This document shows positions 1 through 8,318 of a stretch of DNA of 64,000 nt, in pieces. Numbering within the stretch: the stretch's first letter is position 1; every line of letters begins with the position of its first letter. This DNA is from a bacterium (lineage in GTDB: Bacteria; Actinomycetota; Acidimicrobiia; Spongiisociales; ZC4RG35): the NCBI GenBank assembly GCA_024638655.1, contig JAHEJW010000011.1, positions 17,479-81,478 on the forward strand. The letters are read 5' to 3'. The position numbers and the translations under genes are program-made. The notes under the pieces were generated by a model that had not been told where the DNA came from, searched no databases, and was given only the letters and a program-made list of their open reading frames with translations.

Positions 1-201
1 ACCGACCTCGATGAGCTTGGTCAGATCCTCTTGGGGGGAACGCGGGTCGATCTCCGAGTAGCGGTGATTCTCGAAGACCCGGAACCCATCACCGACTCTC
101 AAGTCGACGGACGACGGCTGTACAAACGACGGCTCGTACGGATCGATTTGGATCGTCCCGGCTTCGATGGCCTCACGTATCGAGCGATCGGAGAAGATCA
201 T
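1..201 (-). CDS. dcd: dCTP deaminase, N-terminal part (runs off the window edge)
   Basis: The 67 codons read on the minus strand from an ATG at 201 give MIFSDRSIREA followed by VQPSSVDLRVGDGFRVFENHRY, the N-terminal signature of dCTP deaminases (Dcd family), which make dUTP, or dUMP in the bifunctional forms, in the cytosol for thymidylate synthesis. The rest, including the catalytic Glu region, lies beyond position 1, so mono- and bifunctional types cannot be told apart. A TACCAT hexamer lies 9 nt before the ATG, a possible -10 element. The tRNA-Gly gene lies immediately upstream in the same orientation. Family assignment is secure despite truncation. Confidence 0.9.
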   Translation of the reverse strand, partial: MIFSDRSIREAIEAGTIQIDPYEPSFVQPSSVDLRVGDGFRVFENHRYSEIDPRSPQEDLTKLIEVG

Positions 202-250
202 GCAGGAGTCATGGTACCGACCTCGGTTCGTCGTTCATACGGTCGATCCT

Positions 251-324
251 TGGAGCGGGTGACGGGAATCGAACCCGCGTCTTGAGCTTGGGAAGCTCAC
301 GTTCTGCCATTGAACTACACCCGC
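251..324 (-). tRNA. tRNA-Gly (anticodon CCC)
   Basis: The minus strand folds as a tRNA. The 7-bp acceptor stem GCGGGTG/CACCCGC has a U discriminator and an encoded CCA (251-253). The T arm GCGGG-TTCGATT-CCCGT is intact, and the D arm holds AATGGCAGA. The anticodon stem TGAGC/GCTCA encloses the loop TTCCCAA, so the anticodon is CCC (glycine, GGG codons). A TAGCCT hexamer at 335-340 lies 10 nt upstream and may be its -10 element. Confidence 0.95.
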
Positions 325-443
325 GCGGGGAGCCAGGCTAGCGACATCCGGTGCAAGGGCACGTCGGCGAGAAGGCGGTGGGCAAGGGTGTGCGAGGATC
401 TTCACACCGGTACTAGCTTGGCCATTCGGACCGAAGGGAACAC

Positions 444-1508
444 GTGGGCAGAGACTCAGTTCCCGCCTGGCTGATCAGGTGGGGTGACATGGCTTGGCGT
501 CTCATCGCCATCGGTGTAGTCGTCTACTTCGGCTTCCAGATCCTGACCCGGGTTGCGGTGGTGGTCATAGCAACAGTTGTTGCCATGTTCCTTGCAGCGG
601 TTCTCTGGTCTCCCGTTCAATGGCTGCGCACCCGGGGCGTCCCCGCTGCCATCTCCTCCCTGGGCGTGTTGGCCGCTGCAGCCATGGTCCTCATCGGAGT
701 GGTGATGTTCATCACTCCGCAGATCGCATCGAACTTCGACACCTTGAGTTCCGACGTCGAGCAAGCTTGGGAGTCCATCGAGGATTGGCTGATCAACGGG
801 CCTCTGCAGTTGACCCGACAGGACATCGACAACTACGTGGATTCTCTGACTGATTGGATTCAGGGCATCGGTCAGGAGTCGATCATCGGGGGCGCAACCG
901 CCGTCGTCGAGTTCATTACAGGTTTCTTCCTCGCACTGATCATCACCTTCTTCCTGCTCAAGGATGGCAGGGCCCTGCTCGACAACCTCTTGGGGAGGCT
1001 CTCCGAAGACACGGCGAAGAACGTCGAGAAGGGCGCCCGAATCGGCCGGAGGTCGCTGGCTCAGTACATGCGGGGAATTGCCGTCGTCGGGCTGTTCGAC
1101 GCCACTCTGATCGCGATCGCGCTATGGATCGTCGGCGCGCCTTTGGTTGTGCCGCTCGCATTGCTCGTCTTTTTCGGCGCGTACATCCCACTCATCGGGG
1201 CATTCGTCTCGGGTCTGCTGGCGGTAGCGGTCACGCTGGTCAACGTTGGCCTTGTCGAGGGTCTGATCGTTTTCGCCGTGACGGTTGCGGTACAGCAGTT
1301 CGAAGGCGACGTGATCATGCCCCTGGTGTTTGGACAAACGCTCAAGCTCCACCCGCTGGTGATCCTCCTTGGTGTGACTGCGGGTGGTCTTGGCTTCGGG
1401 CTGTTCGGAGCGTTCCTGGCAGTGCCCCTGATTTCGGTCGCTGTCTCTATCGATGAGGCGATATCGGAGGATCCGGAAACTGGTTTGCTTGGTCTGGCAA
1501 GAGGATGA
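444..1508 (+). CDS. AI-2E/PerM-type transporter family membrane protein
   Basis: A 354-aa hydrophobic protein with about eight membrane segments, beginning with paired segments within residues 15-60 and ending in a Gly-rich hydrophobic stretch (GVTAGGLGFGLFGAFLAVPL, about 314-333). A soluble loop at about 90-145 precedes a GGATAVVEFITGFFLALIITFFLL segment, the arrangement of the PerM/TqsA (UPF0118) family. Members export autoinducer-2 or couple Na+/H+ exchange, but the substrate here is unknown. GTG start at 444 with GAAGGG 9 nt upstream. The stop overlaps the next start (ATGA), so it is translationally coupled to the peptidase gene that follows. Confidence 0.85.
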   Translation: MGRDSVPAWLIRWGDMAWRLIAIGVVVYFGFQILTRVAVVVIATVVAMFLAAVLWSPVQWLRTRGVPAAISSLGVLAAAAMVLIGVVMFITPQIASNFDTLSSDVEQAWESIEDWLINGPLQLTRQDIDNYVDSLTDWIQGIGQESIIGGATAVVEFITGFFLALIITFFLLKDGRALLDNLLGRLSEDTAKNVEKGARIGRRSLAQYMRGIAVVGLFDATLIAIALWIVGAPLVVPLALLVFFGAYIPLIGAFVSGLLAVAVTLVNVGLVEGLIVFAVTVAVQQFEGDVIMPLVFGQTLKLHPLVILLGVTAGGLGFGLFGAFLAVPLISVAVSIDEAISEDPETGLLGLARG

Positions 1509-3250
1509 CCTCACAGAATTGGCGCGCCCGCTTCGAGGCCCCGGTCATCAGTGCCGCGACAGTCGCTCGGAGCCGTCGTGATCGGGGAGTGGTGCTATCC
1601 GATCTCCACGGCCGCTTTCAGGCATATGCGTGGGACCGCGCCGGGGGGAGCCTGCGTCAGATAACCGATTCGGAGACGGCCGTCCTCGCCGCCTCGATAT
1701 CACATGACGGAGACTGGATCTTCACATCTGTGGAGAGCGAGCCGGGTACCGAGGTGGGGCACATCCATCGATTTCCGTTCGGTGGCGGCCCATCACAGGA
1801 CCTGACCCCTGGCTTCGACCCGTATCCGATCTTCGATCTTCGATCGACCGAACAAGGTGTCATCGGCCTTGGCGCGACTGGCGAAGGCCCGGCGCTGTTC
1901 GTCATCGGCCGAGATCATCCCCATATCCACCAACTCGACTCGCTGGCTATCTCGCTCACACTCTCGGACGATTCTCGGATCGCCGGTCTGACACTCACCA
2001 CTCCTGGGAAAGGGTTCACACCGAGAGCACGCTTCATAGATGTCAGCACAGGTGAAATCTCCGGCGAGCACGATGGGATGATGGTGGGGGCCATGCACGA
2101 AACCCTGGCCGCAGTGGCGGTCGTAGAAGGTGACTGGCTGCGGCCCGCGGTTCTCGAACGGGGAGAGATCCGGCCGATCGAGATAGACGTTGCAGGGGAC
2201 GTGAGACCGGTCGATTGGAGCGAAGACGGTTCTCACATCCTGCTGCTTCAGAGCCACAGAGCAAGGAGTTGGCTCTATCTGTACAACGTGGGCTCTGGAG
2301 AGATCTCGGAGATGCTGGTGCCGTCTGGAGCGATTCATCAGCCCGACCCGGTTCTCGTCGACAGCACCACGGCCCTGGCGATTTGGAGTGATGCTCGACA
2401 CCCCCGAAGAGCGATAGAGGTCACCAGAGACAGCTGGCACGTGGCCCTGGAAGTCGATGACGGTGAAGCGTTTCCTGGTCCGGATTGGGAGGAATTCACC
2501 TATGAGTCGAGTGAAGGGACCCTCATTCAGGGGTGGCTTCTCCAACCCGATGGCGACGGGCCCTGGCCCGCTGTCCTGTACACCCACGGAGGCCCGACGT
2601 CGGTCGCCCTTCCGAGTTTCAACCCGATATGCAGCGCCTGGTTCGACGCCGGCTTTGTCGTCGCCAGCATCAACTATCGCGGGTCGACGACCTTCGGGGA
2701 GACCTTCCGGGAGTCGCTGACCGGCCGCATCGGTGGACCCGATGTGGATGACGTGGTCGCAGCCCGTCATTGGCTGGTTGAGCAGGGGATCGCCGACCCC
2801 GATCAAATCGTCAAGAACGGGTACTCCTACGGCGGCTATCTCACCCTCCAGGCACTTGGGACGCATCCCCACCTTTGGACCGCCGGTGTTGCCGGCGCAC
2901 CAATCGCTGATTGGGTTGAGGGATACGAGGACATGAATGACGTCTTGAAGGCCTACGACATGAGTATCTGGGGCTCAAATCTGGACGAGCGCCTCGACGC
3001 CGCGGTGAAAGCCTCACCGCGCACGTATGCGGCCAAGTTTCAGGTTCCGATTCTGATCACGCAGCCGGAAGCCGACTCGCGAACGCCGTCGGCTCCGGTT
3101 CGGCTCTTCGTCGAAGATCTCAAAACCCGGGGCAAGGAGGTCGAGCTGATACTGCTGTACGGAGGGCACGCCGGCGCTGGAAAGGAGCAGACCATCACCA
3201 TGGTCGAGGCGTGGTTGGAGTTCGCCAGGTCGACGCTGGGGATTGACTAG
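1505..3250 (+). CDS. S9 family prolyl-oligopeptidase-like serine peptidase
   Basis: A 581-aa protein with an N-terminal beta-propeller-like region (about 1-310; repeated strands such as DGSHILLL and DGDWIFTS) and a C-terminal alpha/beta hydrolase domain. The nucleophile elbow is GYSYGG with Ser441. The likely charge relay is Asp524 (EADSRTP) and His555 (YGGHAG). HGGPT near residue 363 is the oxyanion-hole motif of the S9 family (acylaminoacyl- or dipeptidyl-peptidases). No signal peptide, so probably cytosolic degradation of short peptides. The start overlaps the upstream permease stop by 4 nt. Exact substrate specificity cannot be read from the sequence. Confidence 0.88.
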   Translation: MTSQNWRARFEAPVISAATVARSRRDRGVVLSDLHGRFQAYAWDRAGGSLRQITDSETAVLAASISHDGDWIFTSVESEPGTEVGHIHRFPFGGGPSQDLTPGFDPYPIFDLRSTEQGVIGLGATGEGPALFVIGRDHPHIHQLDSLAISLTLSDDSRIAGLTLTTPGKGFTPRARFIDVSTGEISGEHDGMMVGAMHETLAAVAVVEGDWLRPAVLERGEIRPIEIDVAGDVRPVDWSEDGSHILLLQSHRARSWLYLYNVGSGEISEMLVPSGAIHQPDPVLVDSTTALAIWSDARHPRRAIEVTRDSWHVALEVDDGEAFPGPDWEEFTYESSEGTLIQGWLLQPDGDGPWPAVLYTHGGPTSVALPSFNPICSAWFDAGFVVASINYRGSTTFGETFRESLTGRIGGPDVDDVVAARHWLVEQGIADPDQIVKNGYSYGGYLTLQALGTHPHLWTAGVAGAPIADWVEGYEDMNDVLKAYDMSIWGSNLDERLDAAVKASPRTYAAKFQVPILITQPEADSRTPSAPVRLFVEDLKTRGKEVELILLYGGHAGAGKEQTITMVEAWLEFARSTLGID

Positions 3251-3330
3251 ATGTGGCCAGCGGCTGTGACAGAGTGCCCAGGAGAGGAACGTGGATCGGG
3301 ATGGGAAGCCCTCCATGAGGGTGGATTGAG

Positions 3331-4347
3331 ATGAGAGAGGTCCATCGCATAGCGATTGCCGGGTTCGGGAACGTGGGCCAGGCTCTGGCCCACATGGTGG
3401 CCGCCGGACACCCAGCCGCATCGGGCATCGTCATCGTCGGCGTCAGTGATCCCCGGTACGGGACGGTGGCGTCGACGGAAGGGCTGGATGCGGCGTGGTT
3501 GTTGGCAAGCGCCGGCGACTCGGACTTCGGACAGCACGGGGCCCATATGCCCGAAGCCGGAGTTCTGGAGATGATCGAGGCCACCGACGCAGATACCCTC
3601 GTCGAGCTCACCATCACCGACCTCGAGACGGGTGAACCGGCGGCTACTCATCTTCGACATGCCATGTCCGTCGGCTGGAACGTCTCGACTACCAACAAGG
3701 GCCCGATAGCGCTGTACTACGGAGAGTTGCTGGAGCTAGCGCACCGCAATCGGGTCTCCCTCGCATTTGAGGGCACGGTGATGAGCGGCACACCCGTTGT
3801 GAGCCTGGCAAGACACATCCGGAGCGCACGCTGCCAGGCTCTGTTCGGGATACTCAACGGCACCACCAACTACATCCTCAGCCAGGTCGAGTTGGGGGTG
3901 AGCCACGAGGAAGCCCTCGCCCGGGCCCAGGCTCATGGTTTTGCCGAGGCCGATCCGAGTGCCGACGTCGATGGACATGATGCGGCTGCGAAGCTCGTGA
4001 TCCTTGCCGAGATCGCGGCCGGTGCCGACCTCCCAATCGCAAGTGTTGAGCGTGTTCCCCTGTCGTCTGTTTCCACCGATGAGGTATTGGCGGCGATCGG
4101 AGACGGTGAGAGGGTTCGGTACCTGGCCAGCCTCGACCAGCGCCAAGATCAATGGCATGCAAGTGTCTCCCCTCGTCGCCTTCCCGACTCTGATCCACTG
4201 GCCCGAGTCGTTGATGCCGGCAACGGGGTCACTTTCAGAACGGAGTTGCTGGGGGACGTGACCCTGTTCGGGCCCGGAGCAGGGCCAAGCGAAACCGCAT
4301 TCGCGGTTCTGTCCGACCTCGAGGGGATTCAGAGAGCATCTGTCTGA
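3331..4347 (+). CDS. hom: Homoserine dehydrogenase
   Basis: A 338-aa protein that reduces aspartate semialdehyde to homoserine with NAD(P)H, the branch point to threonine and methionine. The N-terminal Rossmann motif GFGNVG is at residues 11-16. The family catalytic segment shows TTNKGP, then GILNGTTNYIL, and AEADPSADVDGHDAAAK, the classic homoserine dehydrogenase signature. It lacks a C-terminal ACT domain, so the usual threonine feedback site is absent. Homoserine kinase follows about 270 nt downstream, with a small antisense gene between them. Start ATG at 3331 is preceded by GGTGGATTGAG, a weak ribosome site. Confidence 0.95.
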   Translation: MREVHRIAIAGFGNVGQALAHMVAAGHPAASGIVIVGVSDPRYGTVASTEGLDAAWLLASAGDSDFGQHGAHMPEAGVLEMIEATDADTLVELTITDLETGEPAATHLRHAMSVGWNVSTTNKGPIALYYGELLELAHRNRVSLAFEGTVMSGTPVVSLARHIRSARCQALFGILNGTTNYILSQVELGVSHEEALARAQAHGFAEADPSADVDGHDAAAKLVILAEIAAGADLPIASVERVPLSSVSTDEVLAAIGDGERVRYLASLDQRQDQWHASVSPRRLPDSDPLARVVDAGNGVTFRTELLGDVTLFGPGAGPSETAFAVLSDLEGIQRASV

Positions 4348-4373
4348 GGAAGGGTCGGAAATCGAAACAGACG

Positions 4374-4592
4374 TCAGGTCAGGAGAGTCGCAGCTCCCCA
4401 GACGGTGAGCAGCACACCGACACCCATCAGGAACATGACGCGCCCTGGACGATATTGCGCGTTTTCCACACCCTCGGGCACCTCGCCTCGTCGATGCTTC
4501 CACCACGCCAACCCATTGCCAATGAGGAGAGCGAGGCCGAGGGCCAGGATCAACTCCGGGAAGAGGTTCTCGATATCAAGGAAATCGCCCAC
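4374..4592 (-). CDS. Small two-helix membrane protein, function unknown
   Basis: A 72-aa product read from a GTG at 4592. Its two hydrophobic segments (about residues 11-28 and 53-72) flank a charged linker WWKHRRGEVPEGVENAQYRPGR. A much longer open frame extends upstream through thrB on the opposite strand, but only this C-terminal part has protein-like composition and it fits the gap between hom and thrB exactly. No family recognised. It is convergent with hom and divergent from thrB. The start is uncertain because no clear ribosome site is seen. Confidence 0.5.
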   Translation of the reverse strand: MGDFLDIENLFPELILALGLALLIGNGLAWWKHRRGEVPEGVENAQYRPGRVMFLMGVGVLLTVWGAATLLT

Positions 4593-4607
4593 ATCGGGGA
4601 CGGTAGA

Positions 4608-4613
4608 TAGGCT
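4608..4613 (+). promoter_or_regulatory. Leaderless -10 element of thrB (TAGGCT)
   Basis: TAGGCT ends 6 nt before the GTG of thrB, so transcription would begin at or next to the start codon. Part of a repeated pattern in this window. Confidence 0.65.
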
Positions 4614-4619
4614 TCTCGG

Positions 4620-5468
4620 GTGAGTGAAACGGCTGCCGCTTCTGCCCCCGCGACCTCGGGGAACCTCGGTCCTGGATTCGATTGCCTCGGACTGGCGATC
4701 GGGATCCGCTGCACCGTCGAGGCGCGAATAGCCGACGATTGGTCCGTCAGGTACCACGGAGAGAATCGTCCCGCGCCCGGTAGAGGCAGCAAACCGTTGG
4801 TTGCGGCCCATTTTGCCGTGGGTGAACGACCCTTGGCGATGGATGTCTACAACGAAATCCCTTTCGGCAAAGGCCTGGGCTCGTCCGCCGCCGCATTCGT
4901 GGCGGGTGCCGCCGCCGCTCTCCGGGCAGTCGGTGAGGATGCTCTTCCCGATCGGGTATATCGAATCGCCATGGAGCTGGAGGGGCATCCAGACCAGGTC
5001 GCCGCAGCCGTTTACGGTGGCCTCACGTTGATTCCCGCCGAGGGACTGCCACATCGCATCCCCATCCACCCCTCGTTGCGCCCGGTGATCGGGATGCCGG
5101 CCACGGAGCTGCCCACCATGAAGGCAAGGGCCGTGCTCGAAGGGACATTCCCCAGAGACGTCGTGGTTCGGAGTCTCTCCCGGGTCACGGCCCTGACCAC
5201 GGGACTCATTACCGGCGACCCCGAAATGCTCGCTGCGGCGCACGGGGATGAGATCCATGAGGAACCGAGAGCCAAGATCAGCCCCGAAGTGTCTGAGTTG
5301 ATCGACGTGGCCAAGAGTGCAGGAGCCCTGCATGCCGCACGCTCGGGAGCTGGCCCATCTGTGTTGGCTCTGACGACGGTCGACTCCACCGAACGCGTGG
5401 TGAGAGCCTTCAAGGAGTACGGAGTCGAGGCGATCACCCCACGTGTGGAGCCCACCGGGCTGATCTGA
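4620..5468 (+). CDS. thrB: Homoserine kinase (GHMP family)
   Basis: A 282-aa enzyme that phosphorylates homoserine at the expense of ATP, the second threonine-branch step after hom. The N-terminal region has the GHMP substrate segment SAPATSGNLGPGFDCLG; the ATP loop IPFGKGLGSSAAA is at about 80-92; the C-terminal GHMP motif appears as AARSGAGPSVLAL. The GTG start at 4620 is chosen because TAGGCT lies 6 nt upstream (leaderless) and no ribosome site is present. Threonine synthase is not in the window. Confidence 0.94.
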   Translation: MSETAAASAPATSGNLGPGFDCLGLAIGIRCTVEARIADDWSVRYHGENRPAPGRGSKPLVAAHFAVGERPLAMDVYNEIPFGKGLGSSAAAFVAGAAAALRAVGEDALPDRVYRIAMELEGHPDQVAAAVYGGLTLIPAEGLPHRIPIHPSLRPVIGMPATELPTMKARAVLEGTFPRDVVVRSLSRVTALTTGLITGDPEMLAAAHGDEIHEEPRAKISPEVSELIDVAKSAGALHAARSGAGPSVLALTTVDSTERVVRAFKEYGVEAITPRVEPTGLI

Positions 5469-5473
5469 GGGAG

Positions 5474-5857
5474 ATGTCACAGAATCCGGTCAACCTGGCG
5501 GTCCGGTTTCTCCTCGAGATCGCCTGCGTCGTAGGCCTCTTCCGGCTCGGTTTGTGGATCGCCGATGGTCCGGTGGCTGCGCTATTGGCGTTGGGCTTCA
5601 GCCTGGGTGCGGCATCCGCTTGGGGATTGTTCAATGTGCCGGGTGATCGGAGCAGGTCGGGCCGTGCTCCGGTGCAGGTGACGGGGCCTGTGCGGCTCCT
5701 CTTGGAGTTGGTGCTCCTAGGCGGTGGCGCCGCAGGGTGGTTCTTGGCGGGGCCGGGCTGGTTCGCCTTCACCTACACGATCGCGCTGGTGGCTCACTAC
5801 CTGCTGTCCTGGGATCGGGTTGGTTGGCTGTTGGGCATCCGGCCCCTGGCACCCTGA
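5474..5857 (+). CDS. YrdB family (DUF2568-like) membrane protein
   Basis: A 127-aa protein with four hydrophobic segments (about 10-27, 30-50, 72-90 and 93-112). The motif order LRFLLE-like N terminus, AWGLFNVPGDRSR and LLLELVLLGGGAAGW matches small YrdB/DUF2568 inner-membrane proteins of Gram-positive bacteria, whose role is unknown. It begins 5 nt after thrB, with GAGGGAG directly before the ATG, and is probably co-transcribed with thrB. Confidence 0.75.
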   Translation: MSQNPVNLAVRFLLEIACVVGLFRLGLWIADGPVAALLALGFSLGAASAWGLFNVPGDRSRSGRAPVQVTGPVRLLLELVLLGGGAAGWFLAGPGWFAFTYTIALVAHYLLSWDRVGWLLGIRPLAP

Positions 5858-5859
5858 GG

Positions 5860-6033
5860 TCAGGCTTCAGCTGGGACTTTCTCCGGGTCGATCTCGCCTT
5901 CTGCGTGTTTCCAGCACACCCTCAGTTCCCTCTTGCCGTGATCTTCGCTGATGACCCAGCGTGTGGTGGTCCCCTCTCCGGAACACCCCAGGATCTCGCA
6001 GATCGAGGCCCGGTCCTTCGATTGATCGGTCAT
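5860..6033 (-). CDS. 57-aa Cys-containing protein, possible zinc ribbon
   Basis: Begins MTDQSKDRASICEILGCSG and contains CEILGC and later VCWKH, so three Cys and one His are spaced like a small zinc-binding ribbon. The open frame extends further upstream to 6177, but the ATG at 6033 is favoured because TAGGCT (6041-6046) sits 7 nt before it, the leaderless promoter form used all over this region. Its stop lies 3 nt from that of the convergent YrdB gene. No family recognised; function unknown. Confidence 0.6.
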   Translation of the reverse strand: MTDQSKDRASICEILGCSGEGTTTRWVISEDHGKRELRVCWKHAEGEIDPEKVPAEA

Positions 6034-6040
6034 GGAGGCG

Positions 6041-6046
6041 AGCCTA
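6041..6046 (-). promoter_or_regulatory. Leaderless -10 element of the 57-aa Cys protein (TAGGCT)
   Basis: TAGGCT on the minus strand ends 7 nt before the ATG at 6033; this decides the start of the small gene. Confidence 0.6.
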
Positions 6047-6290
6047 CACGTGCCCACCTCCCCCGGGTCGTGGATGTCATCACGCCGGCGGAGCCGCTGG
6101 CGTTGTACGGAATCGTCGAGGCCACGGCCGCTGCTTCGTCGTGGGGAATGCCCCAACCGCCGGGCGATCTCTCGCACCTATAGGACCTGGTGCGTTCGAG
6201 CGGGAAGACTCATGCAGATCGTGGCTCGATCGTTGGATGGATCCCCCATGATTCCGCATGAGGTGGGCACGACCGCGAGACCCCTTCTCC

Positions 6291-6296
6291 TACGAT
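6291..6296 (+). promoter_or_regulatory. Leaderless -10 element (TACGAT) of the nuclease-like gene
   Basis: TACGAT ends 6 nt before the GTG at 6303 and supports that start over the upstream in-frame ATG at 6258. Confidence 0.6.
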
Positions 6297-6302
6297 CGGG
6301 AC

Positions 6303-6992
6303 GTGGCTGACGTTTCCACTCAGATCGGGACACTTCGAGAGAAGCCACTTCACGCTTCGCTCAAACGTTGGTATGCCCGCCCCGGGGATCGGATCGAGCA
6401 GCCGGTCGACGGCTTCGTCATCGACCTCGTCCGCGGTGACCTTCTGATAGAGGTGCAGACCAGTGGCCTCTCGGCGATGAGACCGAAGGCGAGCCGTCTT
6501 CTCGGACTCGGTCACAAGCTCCGAATCGTGCACTCGATCCCGATCGACAAATGGATAGTCAAGGTTGGAGACGACGGCGAGGTGTTGGGTCGCCGCAAGT
6601 CGCCCAAACACGGGGAGCCCTCTGACATCTTCGCAGAACTGGTGGGTATCCCAGATCTGCTGCTTGACGACCGATTCGACATCGAGGTCGTGTCGACGAT
6701 CGAAGAGGAATATCGTCGCCACACTCCTGGGAAGTCCTGGCGGCGCAATGGTTGGTCGGTGGCGGAGCGCAGACTGGTCGACGTCGTGGACTCATTTCTG
6801 ATCGACGGGATCGACGATCTGATCGACCTGGTTCCCCAAGGTCTCCCGGAGAGGTTCACGACTGCGGATTTGGCCGACCAGCTAGGGCGCCCGCGGCGCG
6901 CCGCCCAGCAGATGGCCTACTGCCTGAGGAAGCTGGGGGCTATCGACCCGGTAGGGAAGAGGGGGAGAAGCGTCGAATACCGCCTGGTCTGA
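6303..6992 (+). CDS. PD-(D/E)xK nuclease-like protein with C-terminal winged helix (putative)
   Basis: A 229-aa protein starting VADVSTQIGTLREKPLHASLKRWY. Near residues 30-60 the segments DRIEQPVDGFVIDLVRG and DLLIEVQTSG give a D...ExQ arrangement with core strands like the PD-(D/E)xK nuclease fold. The C-terminal third (FTTADLADQLGRPRRAAQQMAYCLRKLGAI) resembles a winged helix-turn-helix. Similar proteins of unknown role occur in Actinobacteria and Chloroflexi (from memory). The fold is inferred from motif shape only; catalytic activity is not shown. Start set by the leaderless promoter 6 nt upstream. Confidence 0.55.
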   Translation: MADVSTQIGTLREKPLHASLKRWYARPGDRIEQPVDGFVIDLVRGDLLIEVQTSGLSAMRPKASRLLGLGHKLRIVHSIPIDKWIVKVGDDGEVLGRRKSPKHGEPSDIFAELVGIPDLLLDDRFDIEVVSTIEEEYRRHTPGKSWRRNGWSVAERRLVDVVDSFLIDGIDDLIDLVPQGLPERFTTADLADQLGRPRRAAQQMAYCLRKLGAIDPVGKRGRSVEYRLV

Positions 6993-7096
6993 GCTACTTC
7001 GTCGTCGCGTAGTGGCCATGGGGCGGCCCCTGAACCCGGTGTCGAGGCGCATCGTGGGCGGTGCGGCCGTGTGGGAGTGGCGCCTCGCCGATGTCT

Positions 7097-7102
7097 TACC
7101 AT
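7097..7102 (+). promoter_or_regulatory. Leaderless -10 element of the VanZ-like gene (TACCAT)
   Basis: TACCAT ends 6 nt before the ATG at 7109. Confidence 0.6.
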
Positions 7103-7108
7103 CGGGCG

Positions 7109-8014
7109 ATGGTTCTTGGCCAGATCGGGTCTTTGAGTCGCGATGCCTCGGCAGTCTGGTCGTCCAAAGGCATGGTTGCTCTCCTGGTTCTGGTGGGGGT
7201 TTCGGCGCTGGCGACTCTGGTCGTCGCCCGGATCGGCACCCACGCCGAAGGGTCTCCTTTGATGTGGTTCGTCGGCTTCGTCAGCCTGGCTGTGATCGTT
7301 GTAGTGACACTGTTCCGAGACGGGCTTCCCGACGCATGGAACCTAGGGGGGATCAGTGATTGGTCCGCCGCAGGCCTCCGACTGTTGTCGCGCGACCCCT
7401 TCGGGAGCAGCCAGTTCCTGCTCAACGTTGCATTGTTCGTTCCTGCGGGCGCATCTTGGACCTGGCTCCTGAGACGACCGTTCTTCGTTGCTGCGGGCCT
7501 GGGAGGCATGTCAGTTCTTGTTGAGCTGCTGCAAGCCGTCACCGGCACCGGCGCTGCCGACGTCGCTGACATTGTCGCCAACGCTGTAGGCGCGGGGTTG
7601 GGCGTCTCGGTGGCGGCGAGTCTTGACTTCGGCCCGGCAGCCAACTCGCGACGATCGGAGCTTGGCCGCCGCCGCACCACCGGCGCGATTGCGGGGATAG
7701 TCGTCCTCGCCCTCGTCACGGTGGGTTCCATCGGAGCTTCCCGGTATCAACAGTCCGTCGAGAACTCTCTGCGGGCGGAATTCGCAGGCACAAATCGCTC
7801 GAGTATCGAAGCCCGTCTCGCCGCTGATCCCAACTCAATCTTCGGTGCCGTTTCAGACTTGGCCAACGGGTCATTCACGTCGGAGACGAGCTTGCAGATT
7901 CGCTATCCCGCCGACTTTTTCGGTCTGCGTCGTTGCGTATACGTGATCTGGAACTGGACCGGTGTCGACTTTCAGAAAGCCACCGGCGAGGCATGCACGC
8001 GTTTGATCGGTTAG
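7109..8014 (+). CDS. VanZ-like family membrane protein
   Basis: A 301-aa protein. After an N-terminal TM pair it shows the VanZ core FLLNVALFVPAGA, then VELLQAVTGTGAADVADIVANAVGAGLG, the family's two conserved blocks (VanZ-like proteins associate with teicoplanin tolerance or cell-envelope processes). A further TM near residue 210 leads to a C-terminal extracytoplasmic part of about 90 residues with two Cys that may pair. ATG 7109 is preferred over 7091 and 7061 because TACCAT lies 6 nt before it. Role here unknown. Confidence 0.75.
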   Translation: MVLGQIGSLSRDASAVWSSKGMVALLVLVGVSALATLVVARIGTHAEGSPLMWFVGFVSLAVIVVVTLFRDGLPDAWNLGGISDWSAAGLRLLSRDPFGSSQFLLNVALFVPAGASWTWLLRRPFFVAAGLGGMSVLVELLQAVTGTGAADVADIVANAVGAGLGVSVAASLDFGPAANSRRSELGRRRTTGAIAGIVVLALVTVGSIGASRYQQSVENSLRAEFAGTNRSSIEARLAADPNSIFGAVSDLANGSFTSETSLQIRYPADFFGLRRCVYVIWNWTGVDFQKATGEACTRLIG

Positions 8015-8206
8015 AAGGGGTGGACGGGCTAGCCGACCACCAGTGTTGCGCCAGGACCAGAATGCCGCCGTGGTTCGGTGGGTGCCCGAAACTGGCTGGT
8101 CTGCGCTCGACCGGCGCGCCTCGAACTCCCGTCGCCGGTTTGACCTAATTCCGTGTTGGCGCGAGCATACGAGGAGGATTTTCCCCTCTTTCTGTGAGGT
8201 TTTTCA

Positions 8207-8299
8207 ATGGGTTCGCTCGTCAAGAAGCGGCGTAAGAAGATGTCGAAGCACAAGTACCGCAAACGCCTCAAGGCCAACCGGCACAAGCGGAAGAAGTGA
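8207..8299 (+). CDS. bS22 / AURKAIP1-COX24-type small ribosomal protein
   Basis: A 30-residue, very basic peptide, MGSLVKKRRKKMSKHKYRKR plus a Lys/Arg tail. It closely matches the actinobacterial AURKAIP1/COX24-domain peptides identified as bS22 in mycobacterial 30S subunits (known from the family; homologous to mitochondrial mS38). GAGG is 8-9 nt before the ATG. A strong terminator hairpin follows 19 nt after the stop, so it is probably a single-gene transcript. Too short for most gene callers. Confidence 0.85.
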   Translation: MGSLVKKRRKKMSKHKYRKRLKANRHKRKK

Positions 8300-8318
8300 T
8301 CAACTTCGAGTCTGGGTA

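Larger units (their letters stand above)
6034..6302. other. Intergenic stretch with two divergent promoters and a possible transposase relic
   Basis: This 269-nt gap holds the leaderless promoters of the flanking divergent genes. On the minus strand at about 6145-6177 a short run reads VREIARRLGHSP, like the helix-turn-helix of IS30-type transposases, but the frame is not maintained on either side. No intact gene is visible here. Confidence 0.35.

Noticed and set aside
1793..2872. 359-codon minus-strand open frame opposite the S9 peptidase gene
   Set aside because: Shadow of the peptidase reading frame in GC-rich DNA; no domain recognised.
4593..5480. N-terminal extension of the small membrane protein across thrB
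   Set aside because: It lies antisense to all of thrB and has random composition; only the last 72 codons are kept as a gene.
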